DNA of 64,000 nt, from NCBI RefSeq assembly GCF_000372725.1, contig NW_005201984.1, forward strand, positions 36,829 through 100,828. The letters run 5' to 3'. Shown in pieces: positions 46,711 to 55,953 of this stretch. Source of the DNA: Emiliania huxleyi CCMP1516. Its lineage: Eukaryota; Haptophyta; Isochrysidales; Noelaerhabdaceae. Each line of letters opens with the position of its first letter. The first letter of the stretch is position 1. Position numbers and translations under genes: made by a program. The notes under the pieces are model-generated. The model saw only the letters and a program-made list of their open reading frames with translations, did not search any database and was not told the DNA's origin.

Positions 46711-49193
46711 ATGACGCTCCACGCCGCTGAGCTCGTTCTGTGCGATCGTGGTGGTCGCGAGCGCAGCGCGCTGCTCTGCGCCCGATGTGCGCGCCCATGT
46801 GGATTGCTGATCGATGACATTGCGCTCGCGACTGGCACGAGCCGCGAAAGAATCCGGAGAGAGCACAGGGCGCTGAGAGCACAGGGCGTTGAAGGTGCCT
46901 GCTGGTGTGACGTCTCGCCGCGGTGTGTCGACGCGTATTGCTCTGTAGCGTGCCGCGAGGCGCACAGGCCAGCGCACGCGCTGCTGTGCCCCGGAGGATG
47001 CAGCAGCGGCGACCCTCTGTACGAGCTGGACAGCCTCGCTGAGCGTCACCCGAGCGATGCGCTCTTCATCGCCGCCGCGCTCGTTGCTACCGCCGTGGCG
47101 GAGGGCAGACCCGCCTCCTGGCTGGAGGCGTGGGCGGACGACAGCTTTGTCTGCTCATCCGGCGGATCGCGGTGGGCCGACGGCGGCGAGGGGGAGGGGG
47201 AGGGCAGTGAGGACGAGGAGCCTGACTGCGCTGCAGAGGAGGGGTGGGCTCTGCTGCACACCGGAGTCCTCTCCCGGCTTCCGGCGGAGGCCCGCGCGTT
47301 GGCGGCTCCTCTCCTCGACCCGGGCCTCTTCGCGCGGCTGCTCGCCGCTGTCGAGCGGCGCGTCTTGCCGCTGCAGGTGGCGAACCCGCTCTCGGCGCGC
47401 TGCGAGCGGCTGGCGCAGCTCCCGCCGCGGACAGAAGAGGCGGAGCTGACGGCGCTGCTCGGCGCCGTCCGGAGGCTGTGGGGCCATCGGGCGCCCGCCG
47501 CGCCCCTCCCCTCTCGCCCCGCCCGGCACACGCACCTCTCGCCCCGCCCGGCACACGTGTTGACGTGGCGGCCGTGCGCACAGGCGGCTGCGGCGGGCGG
47601 AGAGGTGCACGAGGCGACGGCGCAGCTCGACGCGCTCCTCGCGCTCGAGGCAGCCGACTCCGAGGACGGCTTGCCGCCGCACGCAGGCGCAGACGCGCCG
47701 GCCGCCGCCGTGACGGCGAGGCGGCTGGTCTGCCTGCTCAGCCAGTGCGCACCGCGCCTCTTCCCCGCCGTGCGCGTGAGCGCCCTCGCGCGGCACCTCT
47801 CCCGCGCCGCCCGGCAGAGCACAAGACGCGCGCCTCCCCTCACGCCTCTCAGCGCGGGCGCGTCGTAGGCAGACGCTCCGCGTGTCGCACTCGTGCCTGC
47901 CTCGCTCGCAGCTGCAGCTCGAGCCGCACGCGGACGCGCCGCCCGCGATGCCACGTGCGCCGCCGCCCGCTCGGAGCCGCCGCCCGCCGCCTGCGGGACC
48001 CCGCCCGCCCGTCCCACCTCCGCCGCTGGCGACGGGTAGGCGCCAGGCTCGTGCCGTTGCGGCCTCTGGCGGCGGCCGAGGAGCCGCCGTCGCTCGCGTG
48101 GGTGCCGACGGCGAACGCCTCTCTCGAGGAGCGCGCCGCAGCGCTGCGCGCCCGTTTCGGCGCCTCCTTTGCTTGCGCGTGCGAGCGGTGCAGCTACGAG
48201 GCGAGGGGCGGCTCTGTGGGTGCTCCGCTGGTTGCGCTGGCGCGCGACGCGATGGAGGACGGGCGGCTCGCGGCGGCGACGGCGATGCTGCGAGCCCGCG
48301 TGTCTGCGTGTCGCACCGACGGCGACGCGTGGATGCTGCTGGGCACTGCCCTCCTCGGCAGCGAGAGGTGGACAGCGGCGCACGAGGCGTGGCGCGCCGG
48401 CGCGGAGCTGGCGCCGCACCACGCCCTGCTGGGCAGGCAGTGCCGCAAGGACCGCAGCTACCGCGCGGACGGGGTGGCAGCCGCGGCCGGCGGGGCGGAG
48501 GGGGCAGCGCCGTGCGAGGTGCACGCGCTGGCCGGCGGCGGGCCGGCGTGCAAGGTGGTGGTGAGCCGCTCGCCGCTCTTCTCGGCGGTCGAGTGCGAGC
48601 GCGCGGTTGCGGCCGCCGAGGCGCACGCTGCCAAGTCGGGCGGCTGGACGACGTCGCGCCACCGCGCCGTCCCAACCACCGACGTGCCGGTGCACGAGGT
48701 GCCGGAGCTGCTCCGCTGGTTCAACCACGCGATGGCGGGCCGGATCGCGCCGCTGCTCGCCGCGCAGTTCCGCGTGGCCGCCGCCGACATCCGCGTGCAC
48801 GACGCGTTCCTCGTGCGCTACAGCGCGAGCGGCGGGCAGGCGCACCTCCCACTCCACACGGACGAGTCGGTGCTCAGCCTGACCGTCGTCCTGAACGACG
48901 AGTTCGAGGGCGGAGGCACTTTCTTCGCCGACCTCCGCCGCTCGCTCTCCCCGCCGGTCGGCCACCTCGTGGCGTTCCACGGGCGGGCGCTGCACGGCGG
49001 AGAGCCGATCGTGAGCGGCGTGCGCTACATCGTCGCGGCCTTCCTCTACGTGGCGGTCGAGGAGCCGGCGGCGGCGCCGCCGCTTCCGGAGCTCTTTGCC
49101 GGCTGCAAGCGGGCGCGGCGCGACCGCGGCGACGACGCGATGCCGGCCGGCGGCGGCGGCGGCGAGGCCGAGACCTTCTGTTTTGGATTTTAA
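46711..49193 (+). CDS. MYND/SET-like, TPR-like and 2OG-Fe(II) oxygenase fusion protein
   Basis: ATG 46711. The N-terminus has a MYND-like zinc cluster with an insertion: LLCARCARPCG, then ACWCDVSPRCVDAYCSVACREAHRPAHALLCPG. Acidic linker and SmyD-like helices follow. Exon 2 starts after GCACAG (47582) and exon 3 near 47870 carries SHSCLPRSQLQLEPHAD, the SET 'NHSC-P-N' region, then FACACERCSYEARGG, a post-SET-type Cys cluster. TPR-like helices follow (DAWMLLGTALLGSERWTAAHEAW). The C-terminal prolyl-4-hydroxylase-type domain has LPLHTDESVLSLTVVLND (H-x-D), FEGGGTFF, LVAFHGRALHGGEP (distal His) and GVRYIVAAF (Arg for 2OG). Two enzymatic modules in one chain is unusual. The SET core is degenerate or split among exons, so methyltransferase activity is uncertain. 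Confidence 0.7.
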
Positions 49194-49212
49194 GGTAGGC
49201 AAGGAAGTTGAA

Positions 49213-49252
49213 AGAAATAAAGAAAACAAGAGAAAGAGGGATGGGAGGACGG
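49213..49252 (+). repeat. Partial dispersed-repeat copy
   Basis: AAAGAAATAAAGAAAACAAG then AGGGATGGGAGGACGGC, the 5' part of the ~120-bp repeat, in the 150 bp between the fusion gene and the kelch gene. Confidence 0.6.
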
Positions 49253-49345
49253 CGCACGACGATAAAAAGAAATTTTTGGTTCGCTTTTGCCGCGAAGGGC
49301 AGCTCGGAGCTCGGCGAAGGTACCGGCCGATCGCCGTTCGCCCCC

Positions 49346-51325
49346 ATGGTGCAGTTCACCTACCGAGACCTCGTGATCTCGCTGCCATCCGGCGTCAACG
49401 CCACCGTCACCGACGAGGGCGTGCTCGAGATACGGGGCCTCTCTCGGGCCGCTCCGATCCGGATGAAGCCGTGCGACGACGAAAGAGCGATCAGCTCTTC
49501 ATGCACTCCCAGCGAGCGTCCGTTGCCGGCAAGCGGCACCCTGCACAAGCGCGCGCGCACAACCGCACCTTTGGGCTGCGGTAGCGTGCCGCTCTCGAGC
49601 GTCGACGGCGGCGACATGAACGAGAGTGCGTCCTGTGGAAAGGCGGTGGAGCCGACCGTCTACCCCAACGGCGGGTGCAGCGACAGCGACGAGGAGTGCG
49701 GAGGCGGCGAGCAAGCACACGACGGGTGCCCCTCCGATGACGACGAGCACCCCGCGGCGGTGACCAGCCAGGGGCTGTGGAATGCGGCCAAGGCGGTGTT
49801 GGACGAAGGTGCGGAGAAGGCCGAGGTGCCGCCGCCGGTGCTGCCGCCGACGGCCTCGTTGCACGCCTTCCCCTTCCCTCCCGAGGCACCGCTGCGGCGG
49901 TGGGAGTGGCGCCCGGTGGAGACGACCGGCCCAACGCCGCCCGCCCGCTGGGCGCACTGCGCCGCTGCTCTCGGAGGCAAGATGCTCGTGTACGGCGGCG
50001 AGGCCCTCTCCGCAGCGGGCGCCGACGGCCCGCCGCAGCTGAGCGACCTGCACGCGTTTGACGCCGCCAGCGGCGAGTGGAGGCGCTGCCAGGACGCGCC
50101 GCACGGCCGCGCGTGGCACACGGGCACCGTGGTGCGCGGCTCGCTCGACGGCTCGTCGGACATCTTCCTTGTCTTCGGTGGCGAGGCGGCACGTCCGGCG
50201 GGCGGAGCCAAGGGCAAGGCCGCGGCGGGAGGCAAGCCGCAGTCGCTCTCCTCGATGCTCTCGTACGACCCGGAGTTTGAGGCGCACAGGGCTTGGGAGG
50301 GCCCGGCCCTCGCCCCGCGCGAGGTGGTGTCACCTCGCCTTGCAACCTCGTCTCCCACTCCGCCTAGGTCTGGTACGAGGCGGTGGACCGGGGCCACAGG
50401 CCCTCCGCCCGGTCCGGCCACGCCGCCTGCCTGCACGAGCAAAACGACGCCTCGCGCCTCCTCGTCTGGGGCGGCTTCTCCCACTCCTCGCGCCGCTTCC
50501 TCGAGCCGGCGCGGCAAAGCCACGGCCAAGACACGTCCGGACCCGCGACGCGACACGCCGCCACACACGGCTCCGCCAGACACGCGCCGCCCAGCACCGG
50601 CTGGCCGTCGTGGAGAGAGCGGCCGACGCCTGCCTGCCACCCCTTCCCGCGGCTGCAGGAGCTGCACGAGCTCGCCCCCTCACATTAATTAACTATTAAT
50701 TAACTATTAATTAACAGGAGCTGCACGAGCTCGTCCCCACCAACGACTGGGCGTGGCGGCGCCCCCTCACAGCAGGCCGCCCGCCCGCCGGCTGCGCCTA
50801 CGCCTCCGCGACGCGCCTCTCCGGCGGGCGCGTCCTCTTCTTCGGAGGCAACGACGCCGAGTGCTCCTTCGCGCAGCCGCACCTGCTCGACCTCGCCACG
50901 ATGGAGTGGACCTCGCCCGCCGCGAGCGGGGAGGTGCCTCGGCCGCGCACCGGCCACGCCGCCGTCTGCCTCGACGGCGAGCGCGTGCTCGTGTACGGCG
51001 GCTGGGACTACACCGCCGACGGGGAGGGGTTCGACTTCCGCGACGACGCGGCCATCCTCGACACGCGCAGCTGGTCGTGGAGCGTGCCCTCCATCCAGGG
51101 CCCGCCGCCGCCGTGCCGCGTCGGCCACTCCCTCGTCTCGCTGGTGAGAGCCCAACCCACCTCCGACACACTCGCCACGCCACCATCCGCTCCCTCGCTC
51201 ACACGTCCGCCGCGTGTCTGCAGCCGACCGCGGGCGACGGCCGAGCGCTCTTCCTCTTCGGAGGCCGCACCGAGGGCGATCGTGGACTCGGAGACCTCTT
51301 CGCCTTGTCGCCGCTCGACCACTAG
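49346..51325 (+). CDS. Kelch-repeat protein
   Basis: ATG 49346 (MVQFTYRDLVISLPSG). An acidic low-complexity region precedes kelch blades: PPARWAHCAAALGGKMLVYGGE, PHGRAWHTGTVV...IFLVFGGE, PSARSGHAACLHEQ...LLVWGGF, AGCAYASATRLSGGRVLFFGGN, PRPRTGHAAVCLDGERVLVYGGW and CRVGHSLVSL...LFLFGGR. That is about six blades, enough for one propeller. Introns: 50282-50367 (GC-AG, giving PEFEVWYEAVDRG), about 50508-50658 or 50717 (GC-AG probable), and about 51143-51222. The binding partner is unknown. The acceptor plus first 16 bases of the third exon are duplicated around an AT-rich spacer (50660-50735). Confidence 0.85.
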
Positions 51326-51846
51326 CGACTGTGCGCGGGCTGGAAGCACGAGGTCGAAACTAGGCGGGCGGGCGGGGCGGTTCTGCTCCCAACGGCCACG
51401 CGCCACGCCACCCCCCGACCCCCGCGGGTCATGCCCCATGCGAGAGCGAGGCTACAGAGTAGTAAGCAGTGTACACGTCGATCTCTAGCCATCTCGCTGG
51501 GCTCTCGCCACCTCTCGGGTATCGCTCTCTGGCAACGAGTCATTTTTCATGTTATTTTCGTTTCCTCCCGCTCTCACTCGCCGCTGTGGGCTCGGTCACA
51601 CTGTAGACACGCACTGTGATCTGTGTATACAGAAGAGAATACTTCATCATGTCACCATGGACAGGAACGTTGCGGGGTGTACGTTAGGGTGCGTGTATAC
51701 ACCTACCGTATATTAGAGCCGACCGCAACCACGAGACATGTACAAGCACGTACTGTATCTCTGTGCTCTACCCGTACGTCATGAGCGCTCATGAGCCCAG
51801 GTAGGAGGCTTTGTGGGCACGACCCCCAAGAGGCAAAAGCGCCCCC
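51326..51846. other. Intergenic stretch, no gene seen
   Basis: Between the convergent kelch and ArsJ-like genes; AT-richer than its surroundings. Confidence 0.4.
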
Positions 51847-53756
51847 TCACTCTAGGTCGTCCGAAACCTGGCGCGAGAGGCGCACTACCTCCTCCTCGGA
51901 CAGCCTCCCCGCTGCCGCCTCGTCCGCCTCTGCGCGCGAGTGCAGCCGGGAGCACTGGTCGGAGGCAGGCGCCTCCGCGCCGCCGTACAGCACGCAGCAG
52001 GGGCCGCACAGGAGGGCCGCGTCGCCGTCGTCGATCTGCAGCGTGATGAGGGCGGCGAGCAGGCTCGAGGCGGTGGCGGCGGCGAAGCACGCCGCCAAAC
52101 CCTGCACCGCGTTTGTGCCCGCGAGAAAGCCGAGATCATCGCCGACGTACGTGTAGAGCACGCCCGAGCCAAGCGTGCCAAGCAGCCGGCCACACGCATT
52201 GGCCATGTAATAGAAGCCGACCGAGGCGGCCACCTGGAAAGCGTCACGGGTGGGTGAGACGCTGCTCACACCGTGTACAAGCCGGCGGGCGGGCGCGTTG
52301 GCCTTGTCCGACGCAGCGTAGAGCACAACGAGATACGAGTGGATCGACGAGTTGACGGCGAAGACGAGGGCGAAGCACGCGATCGTGCCAACGAGGCTGC
52401 CGCCAAGCAGCGAGGTGTGCGGCGGCAGGCCTGCGTGCGAGGGTTGGGAGTAGGTGCCAGCATCGGCGCTGGCCGCCGCCACTACCGCCATGACGAGCGT
52501 CGGCAGGCAGTTGACCAACCCCCACAACACCTCGGTCCGCTTATTCGGCGGCGTCTGGCGGAGCGGGCCCGTCACCAGCTGCGGCGTGTACGCCTGCTAC
52601 GCAATTATGTACAGCGCAATTATGTACAGTGACTGACGCAATTATGTACAGCGCAAGTAACTGACTGACTCACCAACTGGCCGTACGCAATTATGTACAG
52701 CGCCAGCAGCGCTCCAACCTGCGTGCGCGACCAGCCCAGCCCGCCGCACCCGCCGCCGGGGTTGAGGTTGGCGCAAGCGCCCGCCTCGGCGTCGCACGCG
52801 GTGCCGCTGCCGCAGTCCGAGTCGTCGGCGCACGGCCTGCCGATGGCGGCGCACGGGGGGCTGCGGAGGAAAAATGGGAGGGGGACCTCGAACCAGAAGT
52901 CGCGCGAGGCGAACAGGAAGAGGCGCGCGAGCGAGAGCCAGTTTAGGTTTGGGTTGGATCGGTCGAAGACGTCGGAGAGGCGGAGCCGCCCTGGGGACGG
53001 CGAGACGCCGAGCTGCGGGTCGAGGCCAAAGTAGGCCATGGGCAGCGCGAGCAGGACGAGGGCCATCATCGCGCCGAGGGCGAGCCCGTACGAGATGCCG
53101 ATCAGCCACGAGCCGAGGAAGTAGCCGACGCCCTTGAGCGAGTTCTTCCAGCCTACTCACCGACGCAAGAGTCGGCACAGCGGCGTGGCCCTCACAGCGT
53201 GAGCACCTCGCGCGCCGGTGAGGAGGGAGACGAGCTTGAAGAGCTGCGTCTCCTTTTCTTCGGGTGTCACCAGCTTTGTCACCGTCTTCCCGCCCAGCTT
53301 GGTCAGGTCCTTGGCCACGCCGCCGAAGAGCTGAACGCCAGTGACATAGAGGATGGCCTGGCTCTTGCTCCACCCGTCCTCCCAACCAAAGAGGAGGCCG
53401 AAGGTCACGATCTGGAGCAGGAGCCCGGTGACCAGCGTGGCGCGGATGCCCCATCGAGCGCCGGCGATTCCAGCGGCGAGGTTGGTTCCGACGCCTGCAA
53501 GCTCATAGAGCACAAACATTAAGGTGACCTCCATCGCCGTGAAGGACTTGCGGTAGGCGTGCAGGAGGACGATCATGCGCAGCGCGCCGTCGGTGATGGT
53601 GAAGAGGAGATAGGTGGACGAGATGACCACGAATGGGAGGAGCGCGTCTCGCTGCTGCGTGGCCTCCGTTCTTGCCACCGTTTCGGTGGGCTGAAGGCGA
53701 CGCCTGCCGAGGCGGATGAGCGGCTCGTCGAGTGAAGTCGGAGCACCGTCGGCCAT
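51847..53756 (-). CDS. arsJ: ArsJ-like organoarsenical-efflux MFS transporter
   Basis: ATG 53756 (MADGAPTSLDEPL). Exons: 53756-53216, 53152-52674, 52593-52303 and 52233-51847. Introns 53153-53215 and 52234-52302 are GC-AG; 52594-52673 is GT-AG. Spliced motifs follow ArsJ closely: FTITDGALRMIVLLH, FVLYELAGVGTNLAAG, GVAKDLTKLGGKTVTKL, LTGWKNSLKGVGYFLG, ARLFLFASRDFWFEVPLPFFL, SSIHSYLVVLYAASDK joined to VAASVGFYYMANACGRLLGTLGSG. In bacteria ArsJ exports 1-arseno-3-phosphoglycerate made by a partner GAPDH (established). No GAPDH gene lies in this window. A Cys-rich loop (CADDSDCGSGTACDAEAGAC) is inserted after the FFL helix and is not typical of bacterial ArsJ. Repeats of TGTACATAATTGCG fill intron 2. 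Confidence 0.85.
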
Positions 53757-54089
53757 TGCGCGTTTTTTGTTCAAGCAAAAGAAAGACGAGAAGAGCGGCG
53801 GAGGAGCGCGCCAGCGTGGATAGGGCGCGTCCTCGTGGGCTCTCGAAGAGCGTGGGAAAGGCGAAGAGAAGAAAAGGGCGTTCTCACTCGCGAGACAGCG
53901 CGCTTGTGTGCTCAGAGCGAGCTAGAAGGCAAGGTAAGGTAAGGTAAGGTAGACGAGCTAGAATGCGAGTCACTGCGAGAAAGTAGTAGCCTCACACGAG
54001 TTAGGGCCCCTACCCCAATCGTTGACGGCGAAAAAAATCTCTAATCCCCGTGAACGTGTTCTCGAGGTCGAGGAAGAGGCAGACTCCCT

Positions 54090-54206
54090 AGGGTGGGCGA
54101 CGGCTAGCGCATCACACACCTCTCCTTAAAATCCCTGTGAGGTGGCGGCGTGCCGTCCTCCCCATCCCTCCCTTGGGTTGTCTGCTTTCTTTCTTTCTTT
54201 TTTTTC
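54090..54206 (-). repeat. Dispersed ~120-bp repeat, full copy C
   Basis: Same orientation and extent as copy A (8106-8224), with a few substitutions, in the 1.3-kb interval between the divergent ArsJ-like and NifU-like genes. Confidence 0.8.
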
Positions 54207-54344
54207 GAGGGTCTCGAGGTGGATATCCTTTGGCCGTGAACGTGTGCACACACACAGACATCCCTGCGTCCACCCATACCGCGTTGGTGTCCCAGTCGTT
54301 GGTCGGACTGTGTTTCGCCTTCCCATCAATCAAGAAGAGAGTTC

Positions 54345-54345
<1 letters not shown>

Positions 54346-54385
<40 letters not shown>

Positions 54386-54452
54386 CACACACACACACAC
54401 ACACACACATGCATGCATGCATGCATGCATGCATGCATGCATGCATGCATGC
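54346..54452. repeat. Compound (CA)n-(CATG)n microsatellite
   Basis: A CA tract to about 54408 then eleven ATGC tetramers to about 54452. The CATG part is self-complementary and could form a cruciform. The rest of 53757-55055 holds no supported gene; a TGAGAGTGGGTTGTGTTC-type unit is duplicated at 54911 and 54958. Confidence 0.9.
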
Positions 54453-55055
54453 ACAGACACACAGCCCCTTCCCGCCTTCAAGACCTCAAGGACGAGGACA
54501 TACGGATACGCAGGCCGCACCCTAGGCCGCACCTCTACGCTCTAGCGAAGCCCACAGAGTGGGAGACTCCTATCACCGCCCCTGCCACCCCTGTCGGCGT
54601 GAGCCTTGGCCGCCTCTGTCCAGAGGCGCCTCCTCCTTTGTCGTCCACCACACGCAGCGCGGCGGTGGCGGGCGACGCCGACAACATCAACAAGCAGGCG
54701 CGCAAGATGCGCACCAACTGGGTCAACTCCCCTTTGTGCTTTGAGCGTGCCAACTGCGAACTGGGTCAACGACGTCAAGAACAAGCAAGCGGCAAACGGC
54801 CTCTACCCCGGCGGCCCCAGTGGGGGGGGGCGCCCACGCCGCCTATAGCTCTGCGGACCACGGGCCCCTCCACCCTTCACGCACAATCGCTGTCGTGGGA
54901 TCGCTTGTCATGTGAGAGTGGGTTGTGTTCTTGTTTTGTGTTTTCTCTTTTCAGTAGTAGAGTGGGTTGTGTTCCAGCTTCGTCTTTTCTCTTTTCTCTT
55001 TCTGTGCGAGGGAGTGGTGCGGAGGAGCCAGCCAGGGAGTGTACACACGCGAGCC

Positions 55056-55562
55056 ATGCTCTCCATCTCGTGCATCCTCCTTTTCGCCGTACTTTTCGTC
55101 GGCGAGGCCGCTTCATTCGCTCTGACTCCTTCTTCCGCATCCGCGAGCTGGCGGGCGAGGCCGGCGTCGCTGCGGCACCGCTGCGGTGCTCGGACGCGGC
55201 CGATACTGCTGGAGCTCGTGCTGACCGAGGAGAATGTGCAGGCCGTCCTGGATGAGGCGGAGCGCGACCTCGGCACCATGTTCGGCTCGAACCCCGAGTC
55301 GGCCGCGGTGGGAATCACCGGGCGCGCGGAACTCGTTGAGCTTGACGGCCCGACGGTCGTGATCCGGCTGAGCGGTCGCTTCTGGCACGCGCGCGCCCGC
55401 GTGCTCGAGCGCCTAGAGGCGTTTGTCCTCGAGCGCATCCCGGAGTGCATCGGTGTCGAGATTGAGGACCCGTCGCAGCTGGAGGACGCGCTGGACCCAG
55501 CAACGGGCCTGCCCGTCAACGAGGTGCCAGGAATCGATTTGGACGCCTTCGGGCAGCGTTAG
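55056..55562 (+). CDS. Plastid-targeted NifU C-terminal-like domain protein lacking the CxxC motif
   Basis: ATG 55056 opens with a signal peptide (LSISCILLFAVLFVGEAAS) and the junction ASFALTPSSASASWRARPASLRHRC: a Phe directly after the cleavage site, then a Ser/Arg-rich transit peptide. This is the bipartite leader of red-type complex plastids (established pattern). The mature part starts LTEENVQAVLDEAERDLGTMFG, matching the Nfu start 'LTxENVxxVLDExRPYL'. The Nfu CxxC that binds the cluster is replaced: the corresponding place reads LSGRFWHARARVLERLEAFV. The fold may be kept without cluster binding, as in known plastid Nfu-like proteins of uncertain role. 168 residues, no intron. Confidence 0.7.
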   Translation: MLSISCILLFAVLFVGEAASFALTPSSASASWRARPASLRHRCGARTRPILLELVLTEENVQAVLDEAERDLGTMFGSNPESAAVGITGRAELVELDGPTVVIRLSGRFWHARARVLERLEAFVLERIPECIGVEIEDPSQLEDALDPATGLPVNEVPGIDLDAFGQR

Positions 55563-55953
55563 AAGCTAGGCCGGTCTGGTTTGAGCTCTTGACGAGAGAA
55601 CTACGCAAGGCGGCAGCAAGCTCGCGTAGGGCGCGTCACGGTTTCGTCGGTGTCGCGGTGCGTGCAGCAACTAGCATTCCGTACACGTACACCGCTAGAG
55701 ACCTCGTACGTCGTAGCCAGAGGCTTCTCCGGTAGCACGTAGGTTCGAGACTCGTGTACGGAGCAAACACACGTGTGTACGTATAACGTATACGCATCGA
55801 TACGTAATCAAAATAAACTAGGGAACCTGCGTACACGGACATGCACATGTATAGTGCTACGTGAGTCGTGACACGCCCGGAGCTCGTGGTCCTGGGGGGC
55901 CGGGGGGGGGGCCCAAAGCTGCGGTGCCAGGTCGATATATGGGCCACGCCGCG
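55563..55953. other. Intergenic stretch, no gene seen
   Basis: Between convergent NifU-like and FAM91 genes, with several short palindromes (CGTATACG, ACACGTGTGT). Confidence 0.4.

Noticed and set aside
51847-53756. First impression of a battenin/CLN3-like transporter
   Set aside because: The motifs GVAKDLTKLGGKTVTKL and FYYMANACGRLLGTLGSG, and the junction LTGWKNSLKG, match ArsJ and not CLN3.
55735-55765. Possible tRNA T-arm (GGTTCGAGACTC)
   Set aside because: The T-stem does not pair and no acceptor, D-arm or anticodon arm could be fitted around it.
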